The notes below the pieces were generated by a model. That model saw only the letters and a program-made list of their open reading frames with translations. It had not been told where the DNA came from and did no database searches. The position numbers and the translations under genes were made by a program. From positions 187,215 through 251,214 of the forward strand of contig NZ_BMEO01000005.1 in assembly GCF_014636635.1 (NCBI RefSeq): a stretch of DNA of 64,000 bases, written 5' to 3'. This document shows positions 25,864 through 35,915 of this stretch, one piece after another; the first letter of the stretch is position 1; each line of letters opens with the position of its first letter. The stretch is from Marinicella pacifica (lineage in GTDB: Bacteria; Pseudomonadota; Gammaproteobacteria; Xanthomonadales; Marinicellaceae).

Positions 25864-26559
25864 TTATTCGCTGTCTTTTTCTTCATCAGAATCAGCATCT
25901 TCACCGGACTCGTCTTCATCAACAGTCGGTACATCCACATCAGGCTCTTCAACATCTTCATCATCCGAAGTGTCCATAACGGTGGCGGTATTAACAATCA
26001 CTTCATCATAGTCTTCATCTTCAGTTCGCACAAACGCCATGGCCTTAACACCTTCAGGCATCTTAATGTCACTGAGCATGACCGAATCTCCCACCTCAAA
26101 TTCAGCCAGATCAATGTCAAAACTCTCGGGCAAATCTTTAGGTAAACAAGTGATTTCAATTTCATGCATTTGATAATCAATCACGATACCCGCCACTTTA
26201 CCGGCAGGACATTTATCGGCATTCAAGAAGTGAATTGGAATGTTCATCACCAATTCTTGATTATCATCCACCCGCATAAAATCCATGTGCATTACCACCG
26301 GTTTAGCCGGGTGTCGTTGCATGTCTTTTAAAACCACTTTTTGTTTGGCGCCACCATCGGCAGAAAACTCAATGATGCTTGAGAAGAAACCTTCGTCTTC
26401 AATCAAACGCAACACTTTATTGTGATTCAGGGTTAAATTTCTGGGATCCCGCCCGGCGCCGTATAGCACCACCGGCACGCGTCCTTCACGACGTAAGCGG
26501 CGGCTCGCACCTTTCCCCACGTCGTCACGGAGTTTTGCATCTACTTTATAAATAGCCAT
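25864..26559 (-). CDS. ctc: 50S ribosomal protein L25 / general stress protein Ctc
   Basis: A 231-residue long-form L25 (TL5/Ctc type) that binds 5S rRNA. The N-terminal domain starts YKVDAKLRDDVGKGASRRLR and the C-terminal beta domain includes AGIVIDYQMHEIEITCLPKD. The last about 35 residues are extremely acidic (runs of Asp and Glu), longer than needed for the fold. It sits between prs and pth, its standard neighbours. Confidence 0.94.
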   Translation of the reverse strand: MAIYKVDAKLRDDVGKGASRRLRREGRVPVVLYGAGRDPRNLTLNHNKVLRLIEDEGFFSSIIEFSADGGAKQKVVLKDMQRHPAKPVVMHMDFMRVDDNQELVMNIPIHFLNADKCPAGKVAGIVIDYQMHEIEITCLPKDLPESFDIDLAEFEVGDSVMLSDIKMPEGVKAMAFVRTEDEDYDEVIVNTATVMDTSDDEDVEEPDVDVPTVDEDESGEDADSDEEKDSE

Positions 26560-26620
26560 AATTATTTCCTACTTTTAATGTTAGACCCTTGCGACCAGAG
26601 TCTTAATTCAATCGATATTT

Positions 26621-27574
26621 TTAATCGATGTACATGGAGCTAACAGACTCTCTGTTAGCAATACGCCGTATCGTTTCACCGAGCATTTCGGCCACCGATA
26701 ACTGACGAATTTTTTTACAATTCAGCGCTTCTTCACGAAGTGGTATGGTGTCTGTCACCACCAATTCATTGATGTCTGAATTTTGTATGTTTTCAATGGC
26801 ATTGCCGGATAACACCGGATGCACACAATAGGCATTCACTTCCCTGGCGCCCCATTCCATTAATGCGGTTGAAGCGGCGCATAAAGTCCCCGCCGTATCA
26901 ATCATATCATCTACCAGGATGCATATTTTGCCCTTCACATCACCGATGATGTTCATCACTTTCGCCATATTGGGTTTGGGTCGGCGTTTGTCAATAATGG
27001 CCAGCTCACAGCCCAATCGCTTGGCGATCGCCCGGGCTCTGACCACACCGCCGATATCCGGTGACACAATCGTGACTTCCTCACTGTCATACTTTTGCCA
27101 CATATCGGCCAAAGTCAGAGGCGAAGCATAGACATTATCCACGGGAATATCAAAAAAACCCTGAATTTGATCGGCATGTAAATCAACGGTTAACACCCGG
27201 TCAATACCCACTGCAGCAATCATTTTTGCAGCCACTTTCGCGGTAATCGGCACCCGCGCAGAACGCGGCCGACGATCTTGTCTGGCGTAACCAAAATAAG
27301 GAATCACCGCGGTCACGGATTTGGCTGAGGCCCGTTTTAAAGCATCCACCATCACCAGCAATTCCATAAAATTGTCCGCTGTGGGGCGGCAGGTGGGCTG
27401 AATCAGAAAAATATCCTGACCCCGGACGTTGTCCCGAATCTCAACAGAAACTTCACCGTCACTAAAACGACCAACGTTGGCACGCCCCAGGGGCACACCC
27501 AGATTGTTGGCAATTTTTTTGCCCAATTCAGGATTAGCGTTACCGCAAAATAACCTGATTCCACGATCGAACAT
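26621..27574 (-). CDS. prs: Ribose-phosphate pyrophosphokinase
   Basis: A 317-residue enzyme that makes PRPP from ribose 5-phosphate and ATP. Class I motifs are present: ATP-binding flexible loop [26 protein letters not shown] and the PRPP-binding [16 protein letters not shown] feeds nucleotide, His and NAD synthesis, and would also supply the prenyl-phosphate phosphoribosyltransferase encoded at 41.6 kb. tRNA-Gln lies 55 bp upstream on the same strand and may share its transcript. Confidence 0.97.
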   Translation of the reverse strand: MFDRGIRLFCGNANPELGKKIANNLGVPLGRANVGRFSDGEVSVEIRDNVRGQDIFLIQPTCRPTADNFMELLVMVDALKRASAKSVTAVIPYFGYARQDRRPRSARVPITAKVAAKMIAAVGIDRVLTVDLHADQIQGFFDIPVDNVYASPLTLADMWQKYDSEEVTIVSPDIGGVVRARAIAKRLGCELAIIDKRRPKPNMAKVMNIIGDVKGKICILVDDMIDTAGTLCAASTALMEWGAREVNAYCVHPVLSGNAIENIQNSDINELVVTDTIPLREEALNCKKIRQLSVAEMLGETIRRIANRESVSSMYID

Positions 27575-27628
27575 TTCGTTGGCCCCTTAAATGAGTATGC
27601 CCGCGCATAGCGCAGGCATCACAAAATA

Positions 27629-27704
27629 TGGCTGGGATGGCAGGACTCGAACCTGCGAATGCCAGGATCAAAACCTGGTGCCTTAGCCACTTGGCGACAT
27701 CCCA
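27629..27704 (-). tRNA. tRNA-Gln (TTG anticodon)
   Basis: A 76-base cloverleaf on the minus strand. The acceptor stem TGGGATG pairs with CATCCCA, discriminator G, and CCA is encoded. The anticodon arm CCAGG-TTTTGAT-CCTGG has anticodon TTG, reading CAA. The T arm is GCAGG-TTCGAGT-CCTGC. It lies between ispE and prs. Confidence 0.97.
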
Positions 27705-27721
27705 ATTCGCGAGAACTTCTC

Positions 27722-27749
27722 TCTTTACCAGCTTTGTAATCGCTGTCAA
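27722..27749 (-). promoter_or_regulatory. Promoter of tRNA-Gln
   Basis: A consensus -35 TTGACA (complement at 27744-27749), 16-bp spacer and TAAAGA (complement at 27722-27727). Transcription would start about 10 bp upstream of the tRNA and could continue into prs. Confidence 0.55.
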
Positions 27750-27851
27750 AGGCGGCATATTATAACCACAATAACAATGATTGCAAAGCTAATTCATGCA
27801 TTTTACCGACAAAATTCATAATTTTAATAAAGTCGGATTTTTTGTTGCCAA

Positions 27852-28661
27852 TTATATTTCAAGCAGACGGTTTCGACAATATTGTGAAACCATTTTTTGC
27901 TGTTTAAGCGCCGTCTGTTTATCGTCAAACAAAGCAAACAACGTGGAACCGGTGCCGGATAATCGTAGTCGCATAGCGGGATAACAACAATCAAACAGTT
28001 TTTTGATTTCTTTAAATTCTGACAAAACCACCGGCAAACAATCATTAATCCAAAAGTTTGAATCCCGTAATAATCGTTCCGGCAACGGGGTTTGGTTGCG
28101 TTTTAAGCCGGGATGATTGAACACCGTTTCAGTGGCTATCGGCAGCGGTGGAAACAACAACAAAATATAACCCGAAAAAAACCGCATCGGCCTAATATGT
28201 TCACCGATACCTGTCACCAGCGCTGACTGTCCTGTCATAAAAAAAGGCACATCAGCGCCTAATTTGAGAGCCAGTGCAGACAACGATGTCGCATCCAGAC
28301 GACACTTCCACAGTGTATTCAATGTTTTCAAAGTAGCAGCGGCATTAGAACTGCCACCACCCAGTCCGGCACCGCTGGGTATCTTTTTGTTCACTTTGAT
28401 ATGAACAACACAAGGCGCTTGAATGAAGGGTTTAAGTAATTCTGCCGCCCGGTAAATAATATTATCAGTCAGCGCAAGGGTTTTAAAACCACATATGGTG
28501 ACAGATGGCTGTTGACTTTTTTCGGTGAAAAATGTCATCTCGTCGCCCCAGGGCAACACTTCAAAGCAGCTTTGCAATGCGTGGTAACCATCGGAACGTT
28601 GCGCCAAAATCCGCAACATCAGGTTTACTTTGGCCGGTGATAATACCTTCACCACTGCCAT
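27852..28661 (-). CDS. ispE: 4-diphosphocytidyl-2-C-methyl-D-erythritol kinase IspE
   Basis: About 269 residues from ATG 28661, which begins MAVVKVLSPAKVNLML, the family's N-terminus; longer in-frame starts lie inside lolB. It is a GHMP kinase with the ATP motif PSGAGLGGGSSNAA and the C-terminal RLSGTGSTLFALF loop. It phosphorylates CDP-ME in the non-mevalonate isoprenoid pathway. The start overlaps the end of lolB by 13 bp, so the pair is coupled. Confidence 0.95.
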   Translation of the reverse strand: MAVVKVLSPAKVNLMLRILAQRSDGYHALQSCFEVLPWGDEMTFFTEKSQQPSVTICGFKTLALTDNIIYRAAELLKPFIQAPCVVHIKVNKKIPSGAGLGGGSSNAAATLKTLNTLWKCRLDATSLSALALKLGADVPFFMTGQSALVTGIGEHIRPMRFFSGYILLLFPPLPIATETVFNHPGLKRNQTPLPERLLRDSNFWINDCLPVVLSEFKEIKKLFDCCYPAMRLRLSGTGSTLFALFDDKQTALKQQKMVSQYCRNRLLEI

Positions 28662-29251
28662 TGGCGAACGACTAAGCGCAAATTGTAGGGTGATTGACTG
28701 GCCATCATCCGATGCGGCAGACAACCAAAGGAGGAAGCTTGAAAACGATCATACACAAGTGTCCAACCTTGCTCTTTGATTGTTTTTGTTGTCTTTGTAT
28801 ATTGGATAACCGCTTGATTTTGATTCATGGGCTGTCCCAGCAACCAATGCTTGAGCGCGTGCCACGGCACCGACCAGCCCACAGCTTCGGCCACCAGGTC
28901 GGCTGCATCGCTGTCATAATAGGGCGGCTCACCATTAATCACCATGCGGGCACCCTGTTCACTTTCTTCTATCAGCCAGTCACCCTGACCCAGGGGAGCT
29001 TTAAATTGAGCCAGAACATGATTATCCCGTTGTTGCCAGTTGAGGCGTCCACTGCCGCCTTCGGCACCATCTGATATGGCCAGTTTACCGGACAGATTAA
29101 AATCACTTAAATGAACAGGCCGGGTCAAATCACAGGCGACATCTGTTTGTTTTGGAATACTCTGACATGCCACCAGCAAAACCAGACAAGCCAGTGTTGA
29201 CGAACAAGACAGTGCCCGCCGATAACACGGCTTAAAACCGGTGATAGCCAT
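28649..29251 (-). CDS. lolB: Outer-membrane lipoprotein LolB
   Basis: A 200-residue lipoprotein: signal peptide with lipobox LLVAC|QS near residue 29, then the LolB fold (FNLSGKLAISDG, GSGRLNWQQRDN, LIEESEQGARMVING, WLLGQPM). LolB receives lipoproteins from LolA and inserts them in the outer membrane. Position upstream of ispE is the conserved arrangement. The signal region is somewhat long. Confidence 0.92.
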   Translation of the reverse strand: MAITGFKPCYRRALSCSSTLACLVLLVACQSIPKQTDVACDLTRPVHLSDFNLSGKLAISDGAEGGSGRLNWQQRDNHVLAQFKAPLGQGDWLIEESEQGARMVINGEPPYYDSDAADLVAEAVGWSVPWHALKHWLLGQPMNQNQAVIQYTKTTKTIKEQGWTLVYDRFQASSFGCLPHRMMASQSPYNLRLVVRQWQW

Positions 29252-29256
29252 GGCGA

Positions 29257-30000
29257 TTATAGATTATGTTTGAATTTGATATAGGGAACGGTGCCGGTCA
29301 AACGGTCTAAATTGGTGGCGACATCATCATTCATGTTCTTTCTGGCGCCGAAGGATAAAGTGCCATCTTGATTAAAATGCCAGTCCACTTGTAAATCGAT
29401 GCTGGAACGGTACAACTGGCTATTTTGACGGCTACTGGCATAATCTGAATGCAGGCTGGCGCCAAAACGCTGGGTACGCACGCCCAAACCAAAACTGGCG
29501 GTGTCCAGCTGATCCTGATACAGGCCCAACATATCTCCGGAAACCTGACCGGTGCTCAAATCCAGACCAAAACGCCAATTGGAACTGATATCCAACACGG
29601 AGCTGAGACCCAGCTGATAACTTAAATCTTTAAAGAGATTGCTTTGATGGGCGGCTTGTGGTGCAAGCATAAATAATTGACTGGTTTGTGTACCGTCATA
29701 CACCCCTAACCGCAAAGACAACCAGTCGGCAAACTGCATTCGAAAGGTCAGTTGCTGGCCGTACAAATTGTTTTGTTTTTCCAGATAAGTGCGCTGACCG
29801 TTATTCGGTTGTAATAAATCAAAAGCATAATCATCGGCATAAACCGGATCACTTAACAACAAATCCGAATTCGACAAGGTAAAGGGTAAAATCGGCGCGT
29901 TTTCAAACTGAGACAAAGTCTGCAGGCTTTTATCAGCTGTTTGGCCGACAGCCACAGCACTCATAAAAAACAGACAACTTGTGATGAAAAGACGCTTCAT
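29257..30000 (-). CDS. Predicted outer-membrane beta-barrel protein
   Basis: About 247 residues with a signal peptide (MKRLFITSCLFFMSAVAVGQ). The body has alternating polar and aromatic strands (LTFRMQFADWLSLRLGVYDG, WRFGLDLSTGQVSGD, FGASLHSDYASS, IDLQVDWHFNQDG) and a C-terminal strand ending in hydrophobic Leu. This layout fits a small beta-barrel. The ATG at 30000 has a GGGAG site upstream. The lolB gene follows after 5 bp. The specific family is not recognised. Confidence 0.65.
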   Translation of the reverse strand: MKRLFITSCLFFMSAVAVGQTADKSLQTLSQFENAPILPFTLSNSDLLLSDPVYADDYAFDLLQPNNGQRTYLEKQNNLYGQQLTFRMQFADWLSLRLGVYDGTQTSQLFMLAPQAAHQSNLFKDLSYQLGLSSVLDISSNWRFGLDLSTGQVSGDMLGLYQDQLDTASFGLGVRTQRFGASLHSDYASSRQNSQLYRSSIDLQVDWHFNQDGTLSFGARKNMNDDVATNLDRLTGTVPYIKFKHNL

Positions 30001-30197
30001 ATTCACTCCCGATTCACTTGATGAGCTAAGACCTTAAAAAGGCACAGTTAGTTCAAAGTTAAAAACATTTTAACAAATTATCTTGATCTGTTCAATCCAA
30101 TCATTAAATAAATGTTTTTATATCATTAAGATACCCAGATTAATTAAAAATTGCGTTAACTTCTTTGACCCCAGTCACAATTTTAACACTTAAGCGA

Positions 30198-32567
30198 TTA
30201 GTGCTTATCGTTCACATGCTGCCAGAATTGCCGGGCTTTTTGCATGGCCTGTCCCATGATACTGTTTTCCGCATATTCACCATCCACCAGTAAACCGGCA
30301 GGTTGGCCCATCAGAATTTCCATCGCCTGACTGATGTTGTCAACCGCAAAAACACTAAACTGACCATCGATACAGGCTTGTTGCACATCTGGTCGCAGCA
30401 TCAGATCTCCGGCATTACTGGCCGGAATAATCACACCTTGTTGGCCGTTTAAGCCGTTTAGGGTACACACATCGTAAAATCCTTCTATTTTTTCATTAAC
30501 CCCGCCAATGGCTTGTAACAGACCATGCTGGTCAATGGCACCGGTCATGCTGATACCCTGGTATATAGGGATTTTCGTCAATTCGGATATCAAACAACAA
30601 AATTCGGCACCGGAGGCCGAATCGCCGTCAATCCCGCCGTAACTCTGCTCAAAGGCAATGGAAGCGGAAAAAGTGAGCGGGTGTTTTAAGGGCAACATAT
30701 GGCGCAGCAAACCGCCCAGTATCTCAAACCCTTTGGTGTGAATGGAACCGGATTTACCGGCCTTACCTTCAATATCAATCACCCCGGCACGGCCGGCCCC
30801 GATTGAGGCGGTGATGCGGGAGGGAAAACCATAGACAATCGGACCGGCGTGAATCACTGCCAAACCGTTGATTTGTCCCACCCGGTTACCTGAGGTGGCG
30901 ACATTAATGGTACCGTTGGCCAGTTGTTCACGAAATTTTCTGGCAGGCAATCCGGCGCGCTGTTTGGTGCGACGGATAGCGGTGGTAACATCTTCACCTT
31001 CAACCAAAAGCTGCTTGCCTTTACACGCCACATAATGCGCCTCTCTGGCTATATCGGCTATCCGCGAAAAACGTGCGGTGAGTTTATCCTTTTGGGCACA
31101 AACCCGCGCGCCGTGTTCGATTAAACCCGCCACCGCTTCGGCAGTAAATGGCAACAGGTCATCTTCTTCAATAATTTTGGCAATAATGGCGCTGTAATGC
31201 TTAAAGCCTTGGGCGTTTCGGTCAATCACAGAATCAAAATCAGAGAGTACCTTAAATAACTCAGGAAAATCCGCATCCCGGTTATCCAGCAAATAATACA
31301 ACCCGGCATCGCCCAGTAAAATCACCCGGATATTTACCGGTATCGGTTCCGGTTTTAAGGAAGGTTGACCGAAAGGCCAACTCATTTCAGCCGGTACGAT
31401 TTCCAGCAAACTGTTTTTCAGGGTGCGTTTTAAAATTTTCCAGGCACCGGGTTCGGTCATCAAATCGCGTGCATCCAGCACCAGAAAGCCCCCGTCTGCC
31501 TGCAGCAGGGAACCACCGGTTATACTCATGTGATCGGCCATCACCGGACCGTTTTCACCCCATTTACTTTCAATGGTGCCCAATAAATTTTGCAAAGTAG
31601 GCACCCTTTCGGTAACAATCGGACATTTTTTATCATCACGTCTGGACAACAGGACATTCACCACATAGCGTTCCCGGGGCTGATAATTTTTGTTCTTTTT
31701 ATAAAAATACTGGTCAATCACATCCTGTTTTAGGGCATCCAAAAATTCATGAACAGCCTCAGTGGCAAACTGACTTTTGATGTTCTGAATCTGCACATCC
31801 AATAATTGTGAAATATAGCGTTCCATGATGGCACGGATATCTTTGATACCGTTTTTTTTGATTTCATTCACCTGGCGGCTGATTTCCTCCAGCTCTCGAC
31901 TGTATTGCTGTTGTCTGTCCATCAGTTGTTTTTGCTGTTCTTCGCTGATTTCTCCGGCATGGACTTTTTGTTGCCAGCTTTGCGGATCAAGCGCCTGTTC
32001 CTCAACCACCGGAACAATGATGGTTTGATTTCCCTGATTGGTTTGCACATTCATTAACGTCAGTGATTGTTTTTTGAGTTCCTTTTCAAAAGGTTCGGTG
32101 ACGGCATTAATGGCTTGTTGAATAGCGGTCTCGGTCTCGGCCTTTTCCTCCGCCATGGTTTTGGAGTCCAGTGATTCGCGCAAATCATCGGCGATGTAAG
32201 CCGCCAGTTCATCCATGGCCTGACCAAAAGACTGTGCCTGACCCGCCGCCAAAGTCAACAACCGTGGCCGATCGGGCTGTTCAAAGTTCATTACATAGCA
32301 ATGCTCTTTTTTACCATTCACTTGTGGCTTTGAATCTTTGAGAATATCCGACACCATGCTCATGCGACCGGTACCGCTGAGACCCCGCACATACACATTT
32401 TGGCCAAAAGCACGACACTCAATGGCAAACCGCAAGGCATCGACCGCCTCATCCTGACCCACAACCCCTTTAACCGGTTGTACTTCATCGGTGGTCTTAA
32501 AACCCAACTGATCAGCATCACAGCGCCATCTGACTGCGGCACCGTTTAATTGTGTGGCGTGTTTCAT
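30198..32567 (-). CDS. Lon-family (S16) protease, YcbZ/LonB-like
   Basis: A 789-residue protein with an N-terminal AAA-like region, a long helical insert (about residues 130-270) and a C-terminal S16 protease domain. The catalytic Ser is in DGDSASGAEF and the Lys in GGVNEKIEGF. The Walker A region reads GLSGTGRMS, with Arg where active ATPases have Lys; Walker-type changes of this kind occur in YcbZ-like proteins, so proteolysis may be less ATP-dependent than in Lon itself. It is monocistronic and divergent from lysAC. Confidence 0.88.
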   Translation of the reverse strand: MKHATQLNGAAVRWRCDADQLGFKTTDEVQPVKGVVGQDEAVDALRFAIECRAFGQNVYVRGLSGTGRMSMVSDILKDSKPQVNGKKEHCYVMNFEQPDRPRLLTLAAGQAQSFGQAMDELAAYIADDLRESLDSKTMAEEKAETETAIQQAINAVTEPFEKELKKQSLTLMNVQTNQGNQTIIVPVVEEQALDPQSWQQKVHAGEISEEQQKQLMDRQQQYSRELEEISRQVNEIKKNGIKDIRAIMERYISQLLDVQIQNIKSQFATEAVHEFLDALKQDVIDQYFYKKNKNYQPRERYVVNVLLSRRDDKKCPIVTERVPTLQNLLGTIESKWGENGPVMADHMSITGGSLLQADGGFLVLDARDLMTEPGAWKILKRTLKNSLLEIVPAEMSWPFGQPSLKPEPIPVNIRVILLGDAGLYYLLDNRDADFPELFKVLSDFDSVIDRNAQGFKHYSAIIAKIIEEDDLLPFTAEAVAGLIEHGARVCAQKDKLTARFSRIADIAREAHYVACKGKQLLVEGEDVTTAIRRTKQRAGLPARKFREQLANGTINVATSGNRVGQINGLAVIHAGPIVYGFPSRITASIGAGRAGVIDIEGKAGKSGSIHTKGFEILGGLLRHMLPLKHPLTFSASIAFEQSYGGIDGDSASGAEFCCLISELTKIPIYQGISMTGAIDQHGLLQAIGGVNEKIEGFYDVCTLNGLNGQQGVIIPASNAGDLMLRPDVQQACIDGQFSVFAVDNISQAMEILMGQPAGLLVDGEYAENSIMGQAMQKARQFWQHVNDKH

Positions 32568-32656
32568 GAAAATCCTCTGGTTAAAATCAAAGTCAAAATT
32601 ATGCTTGCACGGACTGCTCTTTTCCCCTAAAGTCTGTTCTTTTTATCAACACTTTC

Positions 32657-35200
32657 ATGGGCATGCAGTGGCGCGTATTAAAGTTTGGCGGCAGCTCGGT
32701 TTCGACACCGGCGCAATGGCGCACTATTCTACAACAAGTCAGCAACAACATCGAACAAGGTTATCGGGTTTTAGTGGTCCATTCGGCCTGTTATGGTTTA
32801 ACCAATGCCCTGGAAGCACAAATAAAAACCGGCACCAGCGTATATAAGTCCGTTGAAAGCAGACTCAAGGCATTACTTAATGACTTTGAACAGCCGATCA
32901 ATGATTTTAAATCTGATTTAAGCCAATTGCGCCAGTTATGTGATTTACCGCAACTGAATGATTATCAGCAGGCCGAGTTACTGTGCTGGGGCGAACGGGT
33001 CTGTCACCGTGTATTTATCAACCATATTCGAACGGGACAGACCGTGGACAGCCTGAATCCTAAAGACTGGCTGACAACCACGGTGAATGACCACAGAAAC
33101 CCGCATTCCCGGGTGTTATCAGCCAAGTGCGAGGTCCACCCCAATCCGGTTATCCGGGAACAACTTAAACAATCTTTCTACCTGATGCCGGGTTTTTTTG
33201 CCGCCGATGAAGCCGGTCGAACCGTGTTATTGGGGCGCAGCGGCTCGGACACCTCTGCCACTTATATGGCCGTATTACTCCAAGCCGAACGCATAGAAAT
33301 CTGGACCGATGTGGACGGTATTTTCAGCGCCAATCCGCACCAGATTCCGCAAGCCAAATTATTATTACGCCTGGGTTACCAAGAAGCCCGCGAAATTGCC
33401 GCCAGTGGCGGCACCGTGATTCATCCGCGCTCGATTCTGCCGGCCGAACAATACAACATCCCCATATACATTAAAAACACTCTGCGACCTGATGCACCGG
33501 GCACTGTATTAAAGCGTGAATTCAGTCCCACCAAACCCCGAGTCAGTGCTGTTAACACCCGCCATCGGGTGACACTGGTGTCTATGGAATCAATCAATAT
33601 GTGGCATCAGGCGGGTTTTATGAGTGATTTATTTGCGGTCTATAAAGAACTGGGACTGTCGGTGGATCTGGTTTCAACCGCTCAGACCAATGTCACCGTG
33701 TCATTGGATGCAGCCGACAATGTTATCACCCCGGCTATTTTAACCCGGTTAAAACAGCATTTAACGCCTTTGTGTGCGGTAAATATCACCACCAACTGTT
33801 CGGCTGTTACCTTGGTGGGTTACCGCATTCGTGCGCTGGCTGACACCATTGCTTCAGTGGTCGCCACCTTTGCCGACCAGCGGATTTACATCACCACCCA
33901 ATCTTCCAATGACTTGAACCAAACCTTTGTGGTGGATGAAGATCAGGCCGATAAGCTGGCACGTGCGTTACATGAAGTGTTAATCACCCGCTTACCCGAA
34001 CGCGATGAATTTGGACCGAGTTGGGCGGATTTGGTGGCCCGACGCACCGACAACCCGGTCACCGTCATCCCCTGGTGGCAGCAACAGCGATCACGGCTTT
34101 TGGCTATGGCAGACTTGCATTCGCCCTGCTATGTTTATGATTTAAACACCCTGGCTGAACAAGCGGATATCCTAAAATCACTGACCGCCGTGGATCGATT
34201 CTTCTTTGCCATGAAAGCCAACGCACATCCGGCAGTTTTAGGAAAAATATTACAGCAGGGCATTGGCCTGGAAACGGTGTCACCCGGAGAAATTGATCGT
34301 TGCTTAAGCCTTGAATCACCTCCTGATCGCCGGAATTTACTGTTTACGCCGAATTTTGCACCCATTGAAGAATACAGCCGGGCGCTGGAACAGGGCATTG
34401 CCACCACCATCGACAACCCCGCGCTGCTGTATGATTATCCGGCGGTTTTTAAAAACCGGCGTATTATTTTGCGCCTTGATCCGGGTCATGGCAGTGGACA
34501 CCACCGCTATGTGCGTACCGCAGGGGAGCAATCAAAATTCGGGATACCCGAGTCCACCTTGCCGAATCTGGCCGACTGGTGTGAGCAACATGAGATCCTG
34601 GTCTTCGGTTTACATGCACACACCGGCAGCGGCATTCTGGATCACCGGAACTGGCAACGGATTGCTCATTTTCTGGCCCGCGGTCTGGCTTATTTTAAAG
34701 ATGTTGAAGTGATTAATGTCGGCGGTGGTCTGGGGATTAAAGAAAACCCCGGAGACAGCGGTCTGGACTTCAAAGCCCTAAACGCATCTTTGTCCGACTT
34801 TAAACAGCAACACCCAAATATTGCCTTGTGGATGGAACCGGGTCGTTTTTTGGTGGCACACTGTGGTGTGCTGCTGGCCAAAGTCACCCAAACCAAGCTC
34901 AAAGGCAAGCAAGGTTACATTGGACTTGAAACCGGCATGAATTCATTGATTCGTCCGGCCCTGTACGGTGCCTGGCACAATATTGTCAATTTAACCCGAT
35001 TGGATGCGCCCTGTGATTTCAGCGCCAACATCGTCGGACCGATGTGTGAAAGCGGTGATATTCTGGGCATCGACCGTCCGATGCCGGCCACCCGGGCCGG
35101 TGATGTGGTATTAATTGCCAACACCGGCGCCTATGGTGCGACTATGGCATCACGCTATAATCTACGCGATCCGGCGCAGGAATTGATCATTGGCGACTGA
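32657..35200 (+). CDS. lysAC: Bifunctional aspartate kinase / diaminopimelate decarboxylase LysAC
   Basis: An 847-residue fusion. Residues 1-280 are an aspartokinase catalytic domain (VLKFGGSSVSTPAQW, GRSGSDTSATYMA, EIWTDVDGIFSANP), followed by two ACT-like regulatory units to about 455. From about 490 a PLP-dependent decarboxylase begins: PLP Lys in FFAMKANAHP, HTGSGI, NVGGGLGI, EPGRFLVA and the CESGDILG segment. The protein thus joins the first and last dedicated steps of lysine synthesis. Such fusions are known in Xanthomonadales and some relatives. A second ATG two codons in (32663) is an alternative start. Confidence 0.95.
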   Translation: MGMQWRVLKFGGSSVSTPAQWRTILQQVSNNIEQGYRVLVVHSACYGLTNALEAQIKTGTSVYKSVESRLKALLNDFEQPINDFKSDLSQLRQLCDLPQLNDYQQAELLCWGERVCHRVFINHIRTGQTVDSLNPKDWLTTTVNDHRNPHSRVLSAKCEVHPNPVIREQLKQSFYLMPGFFAADEAGRTVLLGRSGSDTSATYMAVLLQAERIEIWTDVDGIFSANPHQIPQAKLLLRLGYQEAREIAASGGTVIHPRSILPAEQYNIPIYIKNTLRPDAPGTVLKREFSPTKPRVSAVNTRHRVTLVSMESINMWHQAGFMSDLFAVYKELGLSVDLVSTAQTNVTVSLDAADNVITPAILTRLKQHLTPLCAVNITTNCSAVTLVGYRIRALADTIASVVATFADQRIYITTQSSNDLNQTFVVDEDQADKLARALHEVLITRLPERDEFGPSWADLVARRTDNPVTVIPWWQQQRSRLLAMADLHSPCYVYDLNTLAEQADILKSLTAVDRFFFAMKANAHPAVLGKILQQGIGLETVSPGEIDRCLSLESPPDRRNLLFTPNFAPIEEYSRALEQGIATTIDNPALLYDYPAVFKNRRIILRLDPGHGSGHHRYVRTAGEQSKFGIPESTLPNLADWCEQHEILVFGLHAHTGSGILDHRNWQRIAHFLARGLAYFKDVEVINVGGGLGIKENPGDSGLDFKALNASLSDFKQQHPNIALWMEPGRFLVAHCGVLLAKVTQTKLKGKQGYIGLETGMNSLIRPALYGAWHNIVNLTRLDAPCDFSANIVGPMCESGDILGIDRPMPATRAGDVVLIANTGAYGATMASRYNLRDPAQELIIGD

Positions 35201-35203
35201 CCC

Positions 35204-35232
35204 TTAACCTGCCGGGGTTCACGCGTTATAAT
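35204..35232 (+). promoter_or_regulatory. Promoter of the GST gene
   Basis: TTAACC (35204-35209), a 17-bp spacer and a consensus TATAAT (35227-35232), with the start codon 24 bp downstream. Confidence 0.6.
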
Positions 35233-35255
35233 GGTCTTTTTACACGCTAAAAACC

Positions 35256-35915
35256 ATGATTAAACTTTACACAGCGGCCACCCCCAATGGCCACAAAATT
35301 TCTGTCTTATTGGAAGAATTGGGTGTTGATTACGAAGTTCACGTGATTGATTTTAATCAAAACGAACAAAAATCCGAACGCTTTCTGGCCATTAATCCCA
35401 ACGGCCGTATCCCGGCGATTGTTGACACCGATAACGATGACTTTGCGGTGTTTGAAAGCGGAGCCATCATGATTTATCTGGCCGACAAATTTGGTCGGTT
35501 TTTACCCACGGAAACCAAGGCGCGTTCACGGGTAATTCAGTGGCTGATGTTTCAGATGGGCGGCATCGGTCCGATGATGGGCCAGGCCAATGTATTTTAC
35601 CGTTATTTCCCTGAAAAGATACCCGCCGCCATTGAACGCTATCAAAAAGAAGTCAACCGACTTTTTTCGGTGCTGGATAAACAATTGGAAAACCGAGATT
35701 ACCTGGCCGGTGATTATTCGATTGCAGATATCGCCAACTGGTGCTGGGTACACACCCATGAATGGTCCGGCGTGGACATTGAGCCTTTTAAAAACCTCAA
35801 ACGCTGGGTCGCTGCGATTGCCACGCGACCGCAAGTACAAAAAGGCATCAGTATCCCACCCAGTGAAATCGATGAAAAACAATTACAACAAGCCGGCAGC
35901 AAGCTGATTCAATGA
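35256..35915 (+). CDS. Glutathione S-transferase family protein, YfcG-like
   Basis: A 219-residue GST. The N-terminal thioredoxin-like domain begins [19 protein letters not shown] and contains the cis-Pro GSH site ([21 protein letters not shown]). The C-terminal helical domain includes [19 protein letters not shown] and the N-capping SIADIA motif. The TPNGHKI start and MGQ segment match YfcG/Ure2-like disulfide reductases of E. coli. It is monocistronic and its 3' end overlaps glnD by 7 bp on the other strand. Confidence 0.9.
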   Translation: MIKLYTAATPNGHKISVLLEELGVDYEVHVIDFNQNEQKSERFLAINPNGRIPAIVDTDNDDFAVFESGAIMIYLADKFGRFLPTETKARSRVIQWLMFQMGGIGPMMGQANVFYRYFPEKIPAAIERYQKEVNRLFSVLDKQLENRDYLAGDYSIADIANWCWVHTHEWSGVDIEPFKNLKRWVAAIATRPQVQKGISIPPSEIDEKQLQQAGSKLIQ

